The notes under the pieces were generated by a model that made no database searches, was not told where the DNA came from, and saw only the letters and a list, made by a program, of their open reading frames with translations. From Gillisia xinjiangensis (GTDB lineage Bacteria; Bacteroidota; Bacteroidia; Flavobacteriales; Flavobacteriaceae), in contig NZ_JBKAHK010000002.1 of the NCBI RefSeq assembly GCF_046298265.1, positions 124,001-188,000 on the forward strand: 64,000 nt of DNA, given 5' to 3'. Below, piece after piece: positions 7,942 to 16,319 of the stretch. Numbering within the stretch: the first letter of the stretch is position 1; each line of letters opens with the position of its first letter. The position numbers and the translations under genes are program-made.

Positions 7942-10815
7942 TTAACCAACGATATTTACGATTTTCCCCGGAACTATGATCACCTTTTTAGGTACTCTTC
8001 CTTCCAGTTGTTTTTGTGTTCTTTCATCGGCCATCACCGTTTTTTCGATTTCCTCTTTACTCATATCCAGCGGCAATTCCATGGTAAACCTCATTTTTCC
8101 GTTGAAAGAAACCGGATATAACTTGACACTTTCCACCAAATATTTTTCTTCATAAACAGGGTAGGCTGCATTACTAACAGAACCCGAATGCCCAAGTTTC
8201 TCCCATAACTCCTCTGCAATATGCGGCGCATAAGGCGCGATTAAAACAGCAAGTGGCTCCAGAATTTCCCTGCTATCACATTTTTGAGCCGTAAGTTCAT
8301 TCACACAGATCATAAAAGTAGAAACTGAAGTATTAAAGCTGAAAGCCTCGATATCTTCCGTTACCTTTTTGATGGTTTTATGAAGGGTTTTTAGAGCCTC
8401 CCCCGACCCCTCCGAAGGAGGGGAGTTATTTACATAAAAAGAACCATCCGGTCCGTTGTGATACAATTTCCAAAGTTTTTTCAGAAAACTATGTACTCCG
8501 GACATTCCTGCGGTATTCCAGGGTTTTGCCTGCTCCAGCGGCCCAAGGAACATCTCGTACATGCGTAAAGTATCTGCCCCGTATTGTTTACAAATCTCGT
8601 CTGGATTTACAACATTGTATTTGGATTTGGACATTTTTTCGACTTCGCGGGAGACTTCAAAAGCCCCTCCCGGTCTCCCCGAAGGAGAGGAGTTGGCATT
8701 GTAAACTTCACCGTTCTCCAGAATAAATTTGGCATCCTGATATTCCGGGCGCCATTTTTTAAAACCTCCAATATCCAGTTCATCTGAAGTGTTTACCAGA
8801 GCAACATCAACATGGATTGGCTGCACCGATTTATCATCAATTAATTTTTTTGAAACAAACTTATTTTCTCCTTCTACCCTATAAACAAAAGCACTCTGGC
8901 CCAGGATCATCCCCTGGTTAATCAGCTTTTTAAAGGGTTCTTCAACACTAACCATTTTGCGGTCATAAAGGAATTTTGTCCAGAAGCGGGAATATAATAA
9001 ATGGCCTGTTGCGTGTTCGCTACCGCCTATGTACAAATCTACATTTTCCCAGTATTTTTGGGCTTCTTCAGATACAAAACGCTGGTCGTTGTCGGCATCC
9101 ATGTAACGGAACCAGTACCAGGAACTTCCTGCCCAACCCGGCATAGTATTCAGTTCCAGCGGATACACATTCTTTTCTCCCGCTGCAGGCGGAGATACCA
9201 CTTCATTTGTTTCGGTATTCCAAAACCACTTCTCTGCTCTACCCAATGGCGGTTCACCTTCTTCGGTTGGGAGGTATTTTTCTACCTCAGGCAATCGCAA
9301 TGGCAAATGCGCTTCAGCTATCATTTGCGGCAATCCGTTGACGTAATACACCGGAAAGGGTTCTCCCCAGTATCGTTGGCGACTAAATACCGCATCTCTT
9401 AATCTGTAATTTGTTTTCCCTTTTCCCTGGTCAATTTTCTCGAGTTCTTCAATTGCCTTTTGCAGGGCTTCTTTGTAAGGTAATCCTGTTAGGAAATCGG
9501 AATCGGTGATCACGGTTCCCTCTTTTCCTGAAAAAGCTTCTTCAGAAATATCTATGTCTTTGAATATATTTTTGATTGGGATATTAAAATTTTTCGCGAA
9601 ATCATAATCCCGCTGATCCCCACAGGGAACGGCCATTACAGCTCCGGTTCCATAGCCTGCGAGGACATAATCCCCAATCCAGATGGGAACAGGTTCTTTG
9701 GTAAAGGGATGCTGGGCATAAGCACCGGTAAAAACTCCGGAAATGGTTTTAACATCGGCCATCCGCTCGCGCTCGCTTCGCTTTGCACTTGCTTTAACAT
9801 AGGCTTCCACAGCCTCTTTTTGTTCAGAAGTTGTGATCTTTGCTACCAATTCGTGTTCCGGCGCAAGAGTCATAAATGTAACTCCGAAGATGGTGTCGGG
9901 TCTCGTAGTAAAAACCCCAATTTTAAATTTTGAATCTTGAATCTTGAATTCTACCATCGCCCCTACTGATTTTCCTATCCAGTTGCGCTGACTTTCCTTC
10001 AAACTTTCACTCCAGTCTATCTTATCAAGATCGGCACGAAGACGCTCGGCATATGCAGAAATCCGCATACTCCATTGGGTCATTTTTTTTCGAACCACAG
10101 GATAACCGCCCCGTTCTGAAACTCCGTTCACAATCTCATCGTTTGCCAGTACGGTTCCCAATTGCGGGCACCAGTTCACTTCGGTTTCAGCTAAATAGGT
10201 AAGTCTGTATTGTAGTAGTATTTTTTGTTGTTCTTCAGAAGAAAAAGAATTCCACTCTTCCGCCAGGAAGGCGACAATATCATCATCACAAGCTGCTTTT
10301 ACCCTGGTATTCCCTTCCGCAGAAAAAATATTTATCAATTCGGAGATTGGGCGGGCTTTATCGGCGGTTATATCATACCAGGATTCAAAAAGCTCAATAA
10401 AAATCCACTGTGTCCATTTATAATAATTGGAATCACTGGTGCGTACTTCCCTGCTCCAATCGAATGAAAACCCGATTTGATCCAGTTGCTCACGGTATCG
10501 TTTTATATTTTCTTCGGTGGTTAATGCGGGATGCTGCCCTGTTTGAATGGCATACTGCTCTGCCGGCAATCCAAAACTATCATATCCCTGCGGATGCAGC
10601 ACGTTAAAACCCTGGTGCCTCTTGTATCGTGCATAGATATCACTGGCGATATATCCCAGCGGATGCCCTACGTGTAACCCGGCACCTGAAGGATATGGAA
10701 ACATATCCAGCACATAAAATTTCTCTTTTGAAGAATTATTGGATGCCTTAAAAGTTTGATTTTTGGCCCAGTATTCCTGCCATTTGGTTTCAATCTCGTT
10801 AAAATGGTAACTCAT
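7942..10815 (-). CDS. leuS: Leucyl-tRNA synthetase with repeat-derived insertions
   Basis: Charges tRNA-Leu with leucine. The 957-residue class I synthetase shows PYPSGAGLHVGH (HIGH motif, 48-51), the editing-domain strand FTTRPDT (near 302), the catalytic-core GWAGSSWYW, and EKMSKSKYN (KMSKS near 723-727). Oddities: residues about 708-719 (SSPSGRPGGAF), just before KMSKS, and about 797-808 (NSPPSEGSGEA) are encoded by two copies of a 33-base palindromic repeat, and residues about 289-299 (KIQDSKFKI) come from a short tandem AT-rich repeat. All three keep the frame. A Bacteroidota TAnnTTTG element lies just upstream. It appears to be a single-gene transcript. Confidence 0.96.
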   Translation of the reverse strand: MSYHFNEIETKWQEYWAKNQTFKASNNSSKEKFYVLDMFPYPSGAGLHVGHPLGYIASDIYARYKRHQGFNVLHPQGYDSFGLPAEQYAIQTGQHPALTTEENIKRYREQLDQIGFSFDWSREVRTSDSNYYKWTQWIFIELFESWYDITADKARPISELINIFSAEGNTRVKAACDDDIVAFLAEEWNSFSSEEQQKILLQYRLTYLAETEVNWCPQLGTVLANDEIVNGVSERGGYPVVRKKMTQWSMRISAYAERLRADLDKIDWSESLKESQRNWIGKSVGAMVEFKIQDSKFKIGVFTTRPDTIFGVTFMTLAPEHELVAKITTSEQKEAVEAYVKASAKRSERERMADVKTISGVFTGAYAQHPFTKEPVPIWIGDYVLAGYGTGAVMAVPCGDQRDYDFAKNFNIPIKNIFKDIDISEEAFSGKEGTVITDSDFLTGLPYKEALQKAIEELEKIDQGKGKTNYRLRDAVFSRQRYWGEPFPVYYVNGLPQMIAEAHLPLRLPEVEKYLPTEEGEPPLGRAEKWFWNTETNEVVSPPAAGEKNVYPLELNTMPGWAGSSWYWFRYMDADNDQRFVSEEAQKYWENVDLYIGGSEHATGHLLYSRFWTKFLYDRKMVSVEEPFKKLINQGMILGQSAFVYRVEGENKFVSKKLIDDKSVQPIHVDVALVNTSDELDIGGFKKWRPEYQDAKFILENGEVYNANSSPSGRPGGAFEVSREVEKMSKSKYNVVNPDEICKQYGADTLRMYEMFLGPLEQAKPWNTAGMSGVHSFLKKLWKLYHNGPDGSFYVNNSPPSEGSGEALKTLHKTIKKVTEDIEAFSFNTSVSTFMICVNELTAQKCDSREILEPLAVLIAPYAPHIAEELWEKLGHSGSVSNAAYPVYEEKYLVESVKLYPVSFNGKMRFTMELPLDMSKEEIEKTVMADERTQKQLEGRVPKKVIIVPGKIVNIVG
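8394..8426 (-). repeat. Palindromic repeat inside leuS, copy 1
   Basis: A 33-base unit (plus strand AGCCTCCCCC...GGAGTT) with a perfect 7-bp hairpin CCCCTCC-GAA-GGAGGGG. It aligns without gaps to the copy at 8662-8694 with 26 of 33 bases identical, all differences being transitions. It encodes about 11 residues of LeuRS (NSPPSEGSGEA) between the body of the anticodon-binding region and the KTLHKTIKKV helix. Confidence 0.8.
8662..8694 (-). repeat. Palindromic repeat inside leuS, copy 2
   Basis: Second copy of the 33-base unit, with core CTCCCCGAAGGAGAGG. It is translated in frame as SSPSGRPGGAF a few residues before the KMSKS loop. The copies read in the same direction and the same frame. Confidence 0.8.
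9921..9951 (-). repeat. Short tandem AT-rich repeat inside leuS
   Basis: The coding strand reads repeats of TTCAAGA / TTCAAAA / TTTAAAA, giving the peptide FKIQDSKFKI at the start of the editing-domain strand. The length of the region still fits other LeuRS proteins, so it has replaced or overwritten native sequence rather than lengthened the protein. A related AGATTTGAGA-type string lies after ahcY (35670-35692). Confidence 0.5.
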
Positions 10816-10837
10816 TGCTCTATTTTCTGAATAGCTG

Positions 10838-10845
10838 CAAATTTA
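10838..10845 (-). promoter_or_regulatory. Probable -7 element of the leuS promoter
   Basis: The minus strand reads TAAATTTG, a perfect TAnnTTTG, about 23 bases before the leuS ATG. No TTG box is found at the preferred 19-21 base distance, so the call rests on the -7 box alone. Confidence 0.45.
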
Positions 10846-10887
10846 CAATTTTAAACTTCTTACGGGAATCAATCTTATATAGAAACG

Positions 10888-11814
10888 TTAAAGATTTCGG
10901 GCTTTTTGCTCCATAGGAAGCAAACATTCGTAAATAAATTTGTTAACCGGGGTTGGAATTCCCAGCTGCGCACCTTCCTTTACGATAAAACCATTAAAAT
11001 TTTCAATTTCAGAAGGTCGTCCATTCATAAGATCCCGTTGTGTAGAAGCGGTAGTATCATAAGGTTGGTTAGCTATTGTTTCAAAAACCTTGTTCACGTG
11101 CTCACGGGTTAATGGGATATTTTTAGCATTGGCAACTTCCAGAATCTCCATGGCGGTTTTCTGCATCAAATCGACTAAATATTCACTTTCCCGAATCCTA
11201 CCAATTGGAACTCTGGTTAACCCTCCTATTCCGCTAATGCTAACTATAAAAAGGAATTTTTTCCAGACTTCCAGCTGAATTTCTTCCGGAATGGTGTTTT
11301 GAATTCCCGAGCGATCAAAAATTTCTTTTACGGAATGAATTCTTTTGCTTTGTGAATTATCGATTTCCCCAAAGATAATTTCAGGTTCAAAAGAAGCGTG
11401 TTTAATTTTCCCCGGACGCTCTATAAAACTAACGATACGGCATAAGCCCGCGATCACATTTTTTTCGGGAAGCACCTGTAGCAGCTGTTCTACATTATCG
11501 GCTCCGTTTTGAAGAGGCAAAACAATGGTATCCTCTTTAATAATCGTTTTTAGAGCAATCGCGGCATCTTTTAGTTGCCAGGATTTAACTCCCAGGATTA
11601 CCACGTCCGGCGAGGGAACCTGTTGCAAATCATCGGTTGCAACTTTGGGAATTACTTTAAAATCGCCCTTTATACTCTCTATAAACAATCCATTTTGCTG
11701 AATCGCTTCCAGGTGTTTCCCCCGGCCAATTATACTAACATCATATCCTGCATCAGCAATCTTTCCGCCAAAATATCCTCCTACTCCACCAATACCATAA
11801 ATCAAAATTTGCAT
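10888..11814 (-). CDS. panE: 2-dehydropantoate 2-reductase
   Basis: Reduces ketopantoate to pantoate with NADPH in pantothenate (CoA) synthesis. The 308-residue protein has the dinucleotide-binding loop GIGGVGGYFGG (7-17) at the N-terminus, the probable catalytic lysine in EVWKKFLF in the C-terminal helical domain, and RPSEIENFNG with the substrate-binding glutamate. Length is usual for the PanE/ApbA family. It stands alone on the minus strand between leuS and the divergent ftsX. Other ketopantoate-reductase-like enzymes have different substrates, so the exact substrate is by family inference. Confidence 0.85.
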   Translation of the reverse strand: MQILIYGIGGVGGYFGGKIADAGYDVSIIGRGKHLEAIQQNGLFIESIKGDFKVIPKVATDDLQQVPSPDVVILGVKSWQLKDAAIALKTIIKEDTIVLPLQNGADNVEQLLQVLPEKNVIAGLCRIVSFIERPGKIKHASFEPEIIFGEIDNSQSKRIHSVKEIFDRSGIQNTIPEEIQLEVWKKFLFIVSISGIGGLTRVPIGRIRESEYLVDLMQKTAMEILEVANAKNIPLTREHVNKVFETIANQPYDTTASTQRDLMNGRPSEIENFNGFIVKEGAQLGIPTPVNKFIYECLLPMEQKARNL

Positions 11815-11925
11815 ACTTCTGTTTTCTCAAAGATATTTATAAAAGAATAAAATATAAACTTTGAGCGTTTTAAAGAATGAGTATCATTTACTTTCTTATT
11901 TTTACACAAAATCTGCACCCCTGCT

Positions 11926-12804
11926 ATGAGTTCATCTTTTGAAAAGTATCAAAAACGCCGCCTGATATCGTCGTATTTTTCTGTGGTTATCAGTATAGGT
12001 TTGGTTTTGTTTTTACTGGGCCTGTTAGGCCTTTTGGTGTTGAATACCAAAAAAGTTGCCGATCATTTTAAGGAACAAATCGCTATGACGGTTTATTTGA
12101 AAGATACCGCAAAAGAGGTAGAGATCGAGCAACTTAAAAAAAGCCTTGCACTTGCAGAATATACAAAATCCTCTACCTATGTTTCCAAAGAAGATGCTGC
12201 CGAAGCACACAGTAAGGAGATTGGGGAAGAATTTATGGATTTTCTGGGATATAATCCCCTGCAAAATTCCATAGATCTCTATATGAAAGCCGATTTTGTT
12301 TCTCCTGAACAAATAGATGAAATTGCTACAGATATCACCTCTAAAAATTTTGTGGATGAAGTGGTATATGATAAACCCTTGATCGCTTTGCTTAACGACA
12401 ACGTGAAAAAGATAAGTTTTTGGGTCCTGGTCATCAGCGGAGTTTTTACATTTATCGCGGTTTTATTGATCAACAGTTCTATTCGTCTTGCAGTATATTC
12501 CAAGAGATTTATAATAAAGACCATGCAAATGGTAGGTGCCACCAAGACATTTATCAGAAGGCCGTTTATCTGGCAAAGCGTGAAACTGGGAATCATAGGT
12601 GCCATTCTCGCACTTATAGGAATGGGTGTAGTATTGTATTATTTAAACAGCAGTTTCCCTGAACTTGAATTGCTTGCCGATGCCAAATTGTTGGTTGCAC
12701 TATTTGTGGGTATTTTAATGATGGGCATATTTATTACCTGGGCAAGTACGTTTTTTGCTACTTCAAGATTTTTGAATTTAAGAACAGATGAATTGTACTA
12801 TTAA
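11926..12804 (+). CDS. ftsX: Cell division ABC-transporter-like protein FtsX
   Basis: Membrane partner of FtsE that activates periplasmic cell-wall hydrolases during division. The 292 residues show the FtsX plan: a cytoplasmic start, TM1 (about 18-40), a periplasmic domain (about 45-160) beginning with EQIAMTVYLKD, then three membrane segments (about 166-190, 218-242, 250-275) with the conserved KTMQMVGATKTFIRRPF loop that contacts FtsE. ftsE is not in the window. In related genomes DUF3098, uppP and truB follow directly; here about 1 kb of repeat and GxxExxY sequence separates them. Confidence 0.92.
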   Translation: MSSSFEKYQKRRLISSYFSVVISIGLVLFLLGLLGLLVLNTKKVADHFKEQIAMTVYLKDTAKEVEIEQLKKSLALAEYTKSSTYVSKEDAAEAHSKEIGEEFMDFLGYNPLQNSIDLYMKADFVSPEQIDEIATDITSKNFVDEVVYDKPLIALLNDNVKKISFWVLVISGVFTFIAVLLINSSIRLAVYSKRFIIKTMQMVGATKTFIRRPFIWQSVKLGIIGAILALIGMGVVLYYLNSSFPELELLADAKLLVALFVGILMMGIFITWASTFFATSRFLNLRTDELYY

Positions 12805-13165
12805 GTTTTAAGAAGCCACGAATTATTTTTGTTTGGTTTTTTCTAAATAAAAGCTATATGATCAAAAAAACTAGCCACGAATACACGAATGTTTTTATTT
12901 GGGTTTGCGTATTGCAGCTATAAAATTAATACTCTTCAAAATTATTCTCAATAGCGTTTGGTATTTGAGCAGTCAATTTTTTTAATTATTCGTGCATTCG
13001 TAGCTTATGACTTTATTCCATTTTTTTCAACTTTTACTTTTTATAACTATAAAATGATAATTCTCAACATCATTTAGTTTTTGCTCGGTAAAATTCATTA
13101 AATTATTTGTGTATTCGTGGCTAATCATTCAATCCCTAATTATTTTCAAAAAAAATTAACGAACA
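12805..13165. repeat. Cluster of ATTCGTGnATTCGTGGC repeats upstream of the GxxExxY gene
   Basis: This 361-base stretch holds four copies of one motif: GCCACGAAT (12814-12822, partial), AGCCACGAATACACGAAT (12873-12890), and in the opposite orientation ATTATTCGTGCATTCGTAGCT (12985-13005) and ATTATTTGTGTATTCGTGGCT (13102-13122). The 80-90 bases before each of the last two are also diverged copies of one another (shared CTATAAAAT, ATTCTCAA and AATTATT blocks). No other gene is evident. Confidence 0.8.
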
Positions 13166-13540
13166 ATGGGAAATATTATTCATAAGGATGAAAGCTACCA
13201 ACTGCTGGGAGTTCTTTTTGAAGTTCACAATGAATTAGGTGGAGGATTTTTGGAAGTAGTTTATTCAGATGCAATAGAATATGAACTGAAGCAAAGAGAT
13301 ATTCAATTTCAACGCGAGAAAAAATATCAGGTAAACTACAAAGACATTATACTACCTCATCATTTTTATGCCGATTTTGTATGTTTTAACAAAATCATTC
13401 TGGAAATAAAATCTACTACTCATATTCACGATGCACATATAGCTCAATGCATAAATTATTTAAAAATATCTGGATTGAAATTGGCGATAATTGTGAATTT
13501 TGAAGTAGATAAACTGATTCATCATAGGATAGTTCTATAG
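13166..13540 (+). CDS. GxxExxY protein, PD-(D/E)XK nuclease-like fold
   Basis: A 124-residue protein of the GxxExxY family (TIGR04256): GFLEVVY at 27-33 is the name-giving motif. Downstream, D70 in YADFV, the E80-I-K82 strand and QCINY (94-98, a QxxxY signature as in Cas4/AddB-type exonucleases) form a full PD-(D/E)XK active site, so a DNase-type fold is likely although activity in this family is unproven. It is monocistronic, starts 40 bases after one repeat copy and stops about 90 bases before another, and sits inside the otherwise contiguous ftsX-DUF3098-uppP-truB cluster. This looks like an acquired cassette. Confidence 0.85.
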   Translation: MGNIIHKDESYQLLGVLFEVHNELGGGFLEVVYSDAIEYELKQRDIQFQREKKYQVNYKDIILPHHFYADFVCFNKIILEIKSTTHIHDAHIAQCINYLKISGLKLAIIVNFEVDKLIHHRIVL

Positions 13541-13632
13541 AAGAAAAACTATTATTAAAAAACACCAGATAACACCTTTTTTATGCCAATCTTCCCAATG
13601 CTTCCAACCAAATTTATAAATCATCCTCTAAA

Positions 13633-13653
13633 ATATTCGTGCATTCGTGGCCA
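13633..13653 (+). repeat. ATTCGTGCATTCGTGGC repeat downstream of the GxxExxY gene
   Basis: Fifth copy of the motif, ATATTCGTGCATTCGTGGCCA, in the same orientation as the two copies directly upstream of the GxxExxY gene. With the upstream cluster it brackets the cassette. The rest of 13541-13811 is AT-rich with no recognisable feature. Confidence 0.75.
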
Positions 13654-13811
13654 ACTACAATTAATACCAAAAGAAAATAAAATTCGTTCTTTTATTAATG
13701 TTTTGAAAATTAAGAAGGGTTGTAGTTGATTTTGGCTATTTTTGAAGCTGATTAGCAATTATCAGTCATTATAAAAAAAGATTGCACTCAAGGTTAAAAA
13801 GATTCCCAGTT

Positions 13812-14069
13812 ATGAGCAAAACCAAGAAACCATTACATAAACAAGACCTGAATTTTATCTTCGGAAAGAAAAATTATATCTTCATGTTTATTGGGCTTGC
13901 AGTTATTGCCCTGGGATTTATCCTGATGGCCGGAGGCGGAAGTGATGACCCCAATGTATTTAACGAAGAAATCTACAGTTTTAGAAGAATAAGATTAGCG
14001 CCAACCCTGGTCCTACTGGGATTTGCTATTGAAGTCTACGCTATTTTAGTGAACCCCAATAAAAAATAA
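13812..14069 (+). CDS. DUF3098 small membrane protein
   Basis: An 85-residue protein with a short polar N-terminus (MSKTKKPLHKQDLNFIFGKKNY) and two membrane segments (about 24-43 and 62-80), the DUF3098 layout. I take the ATG at 13812; the upstream TTG at 13782 would add ten residues unlike the family. It ends 6 bases before uppP and in Bacteroidota it normally lies between ftsX and uppP, so a role in envelope or division processes is plausible but unproven. Confidence 0.8.
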   Translation: MSKTKKPLHKQDLNFIFGKKNYIFMFIGLAVIALGFILMAGGGSDDPNVFNEEIYSFRRIRLAPTLVLLGFAIEVYAILVNPNKK

Positions 14070-14075
14070 TTTAAT

Positions 14076-14873
14076 TTGAACGAATTTGATGCAGCGATCC
14101 TGGGACTTGTTCAGGGTCTAACAGAATTTCTACCGGTTTCCTCCAGTGGCCATCTGGAGTTGGGAAAAGCAATTCTTGGCGACGACAGTATTCCCAGTGA
14201 ATCACTAATGTTTACAGTAGTGTTGCACGCTGCCACGGCGTTGAGTACCATTGTGGTTTTTAGGAAGGATATCCTTGAAATTTTTCAAGGCCTTTTCAGC
14301 TTTAAATGGAATGAAGAGACACAGTTTTCCTTAAAAATCATACTTTCTATGATTCCTGCTGCCCTGGTAGGATTTTATTTCGAAAGTGAACTCGAAAGCC
14401 TTTTTGGCGGCGATATTCTCCTGGTTGGTTTTATGCTTATTATTACTGCCCTGCTTTTATGGCTTGCAGACAGAGCTAAATTCACTGGGAAACCGGTGAG
14501 TTACAGAAATGCCTTTGTGATTGGGGTCTCCCAGGCCATCGCGATTTTACCAGGAATCTCAAGAAGTGGAGCAACAATTTCAACTTCTGTTTTACTTGGC
14601 AATGACAAGAGCAAAGCAGCAAGATTCTCATTTTTAATGGTTGTACCCCTTATCCTTGGCAAAATTTCAAAGGATGTTTTAAGCGGAAATCTGGCTGAAA
14701 GCACAACGGAAACTTCCATTTTAGCAATAGGGTTTATAGCCGCATTTATTTCGGGGATTTTTGCCTGTACCTGGATGATCACATTAGTAAAAAAAAGCAA
14801 GCTATCTTATTTTGCCATTTACTGCTTTGTAGTTGGACTTATAGCAATAATCTTTGGTTATTATGCAAACTAA
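14076..14873 (+). CDS. uppP: Undecaprenyl-diphosphatase (BacA/UppP)
   Basis: Dephosphorylates undecaprenyl diphosphate to recycle the lipid carrier of peptidoglycan and O-antigen synthesis, in the inner membrane. The 265-residue multi-pass protein shows both signatures: GLTEFLPVSSSGH near the N-terminus and LPGISRSG in the second half, which together hold the catalytic Glu, Ser and Arg. Translation starts at TTG 14076, 6 bases after DUF3098. The 3' end overlaps the truB start by 11 bases, so the two are translationally coupled. Confidence 0.95.
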   Translation: MNEFDAAILGLVQGLTEFLPVSSSGHLELGKAILGDDSIPSESLMFTVVLHAATALSTIVVFRKDILEIFQGLFSFKWNEETQFSLKIILSMIPAALVGFYFESELESLFGGDILLVGFMLIITALLLWLADRAKFTGKPVSYRNAFVIGVSQAIAILPGISRSGATISTSVLLGNDKSKAARFSFLMVVPLILGKISKDVLSGNLAESTTETSILAIGFIAAFISGIFACTWMITLVKKSKLSYFAIYCFVVGLIAIIFGYYAN

Positions 14874-15564
14874 ATCTATTACTCCCGAAGAATTCAAAGA
14901 AGGTCAAATTCTGCTCTTTGATAAACCCTTAGGCTGGACATCTTTTCAGCTTGTAAACAAAGTGCGGTGGCTTATCCGGAAAAGCTGCAACATCAAAAAG
15001 ATAAAGGTAGGTCATGCGGGAACTTTGGATCCGTTGGCTTCGGGGTTACTTATTCTATGCACCGGAAAATTCACTAAAAAAATCGATGAATACCAGGCTC
15101 AGGAAAAGGAATATACCGGAACTTTTACCCTTGGTGCAACAACTCCGTCTTATGATATGGAGACCGAAGCGAATAAAACCTTCGGAGTTGATCATATTTC
15201 TGAAGAAAATATTTTTGGTGCTGCACTTGAATTTATTGGAGAGATCGATCAGGTTCCACCGGTTTTTTCAGCATTGAAGAAAGAAGGAAAACGACTTTAT
15301 GAATATGCCCGCAATGGGGAAGAGGTAGTTATTCCTTCCCGAAAAGTAGAAATCAGGGAATTTGAAATTACCGAAATTCGTTTTCCGGAAGTAGATTTTA
15401 GGGTAATTTGCAGCAAAGGAACCTATATTAGAAGCCTTGCGAATGATTTTGGAAAAACCCTGGGAACCGGCGCTTATCTTTCTTCCTTAAGAAGGACAAA
15501 AATTGGCGGGTTTATTGTAGAAGATTCATTGGATATAGCATCCTTTGAAAATTTGCTACCTTAA
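14863..15564 (+). CDS. truB: tRNA pseudouridine-55 synthase
   Basis: Makes pseudouridine 55 in the T-loop of tRNAs. The 233-residue protein has the catalytic motif GHAGTLDPLASGLL with the nucleophilic Asp, the KKIDEYQAQEKEYTGTF strand and the late CSKGTYIRSLANDFG segment typical of TruB. It lacks the C-terminal PUA domain of E. coli TruB, as many Bacteroidota members do. The ATG at 14863 is preferred to the TTG at 14854 because MQTKSITPEEF gives a normal N-terminus. It overlaps uppP by 11 bases. Confidence 0.95.
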   Translation: MQTKSITPEEFKEGQILLFDKPLGWTSFQLVNKVRWLIRKSCNIKKIKVGHAGTLDPLASGLLILCTGKFTKKIDEYQAQEKEYTGTFTLGATTPSYDMETEANKTFGVDHISEENIFGAALEFIGEIDQVPPVFSALKKEGKRLYEYARNGEEVVIPSRKVEIREFEITEIRFPEVDFRVICSKGTYIRSLANDFGKTLGTGAYLSSLRRTKIGGFIVEDSLDIASFENLLP

Positions 15565-15602
15565 CCGAAGAATAAAACCCCTGAATCGGCAGTTGTAATT
15601 AT

Positions 15603-16316
15603 ATGGATTTTTTCGATAAACATAAAGCCCTTATTATCACTTGCTTAATATACTCTATTGTGCTTCTTGCGCTCTATAATTTCAGTTTGTCCAGCAATAA
15701 TAAGAAAGCACGGGAGCTCCTTGTGGATCTTGAAAACTTTCAGGCGGAAGAACCTGTTGAACAGGAGCCAGAAAAGGAAGAAATTCCACAGGAAACCAAT
15801 CGGCAGACAGCCCAAACCCACCAGGCATTTAACGAAAATACGGAAGCAAGGGAAGAAAACTTCAAAAGTCAATTGGATGAGATATTCGAAAAGAACAGCG
15901 CCTCCCAATTAGAATCCACGGAGGATGAAAGCTCGGGGACATCCGGCAGTTATAATTTTCAGGAACAAAAAAAAGAAGTTGTAAAAAGATCAGATGGAAA
16001 CCAGACTACGCGTGCTACTTCAACCAAATCGGGCGGTATGGATCACAGTTCTATTTCCTTTTCACTCTTGGGAAGATCGGCCAGGGAAATTCCAAATCCC
16101 GTTTATACCTGCGATACGCCAGGAAAAATTGTTGTAAATATTTCGGTAAACGCCCAGGGAAGAGTAATTTCTACTTCCATAAATAAAAGCAGTTCCAGCA
16201 CCACCAATGAGTGCCTTACAGAACAGGCGTTGAAATATGCTGCACAGGCTGTTTTTAGCAGTTTACCCGGCAGAAATTCACAGCCCGGAACAATTACTTA
16301 TCAATTTAAACCATAA
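15603..16316 (+). CDS. TonB-like energy transducer / TonB C-terminal domain protein
   Basis: A 237-residue protein with TonB architecture: a short cytoplasmic start, one membrane helix (about 8-28), a long Glu/Gln/Ser-rich linker predicted to be disordered (about 45-150), and a C-terminal domain (about 160-237) with GKIVVNISVNAQGRVIS and ALKYAAQAVF, which matches the beta-alpha-beta pattern of TonB C-terminal domains. The linker is acidic rather than Pro-Lys-rich. It follows truB by 38 bases and precedes tag by 3 bases. No exbB/exbD are nearby, so it may use a remote ExbBD. Confidence 0.7.
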   Translation: MDFFDKHKALIITCLIYSIVLLALYNFSLSSNNKKARELLVDLENFQAEEPVEQEPEKEEIPQETNRQTAQTHQAFNENTEAREENFKSQLDEIFEKNSASQLESTEDESSGTSGSYNFQEQKKEVVKRSDGNQTTRATSTKSGGMDHSSISFSLLGRSAREIPNPVYTCDTPGKIVVNISVNAQGRVISTSINKSSSSTTNECLTEQALKYAAQAVFSSLPGRNSQPGTITYQFKP

Positions 16317-16319
16317 GCT

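Noticed and set aside
9001..9402. A 133-codon plus-strand open frame opposite leuS.
   Set aside because: It is the antisense of a strongly conserved gene and its translation is Cys/Phe/Arg-rich without any family pattern.
12025..12312. Minus-strand open frames within ftsX.
   Set aside because: They lie opposite a well-supported membrane protein and show no independent coding pattern.
12805..13781. A CRISPR array in the repeat cluster around the GxxExxY gene.
   Set aside because: The copies are unevenly spaced, in two orientations and diverged, and no cas gene is present.
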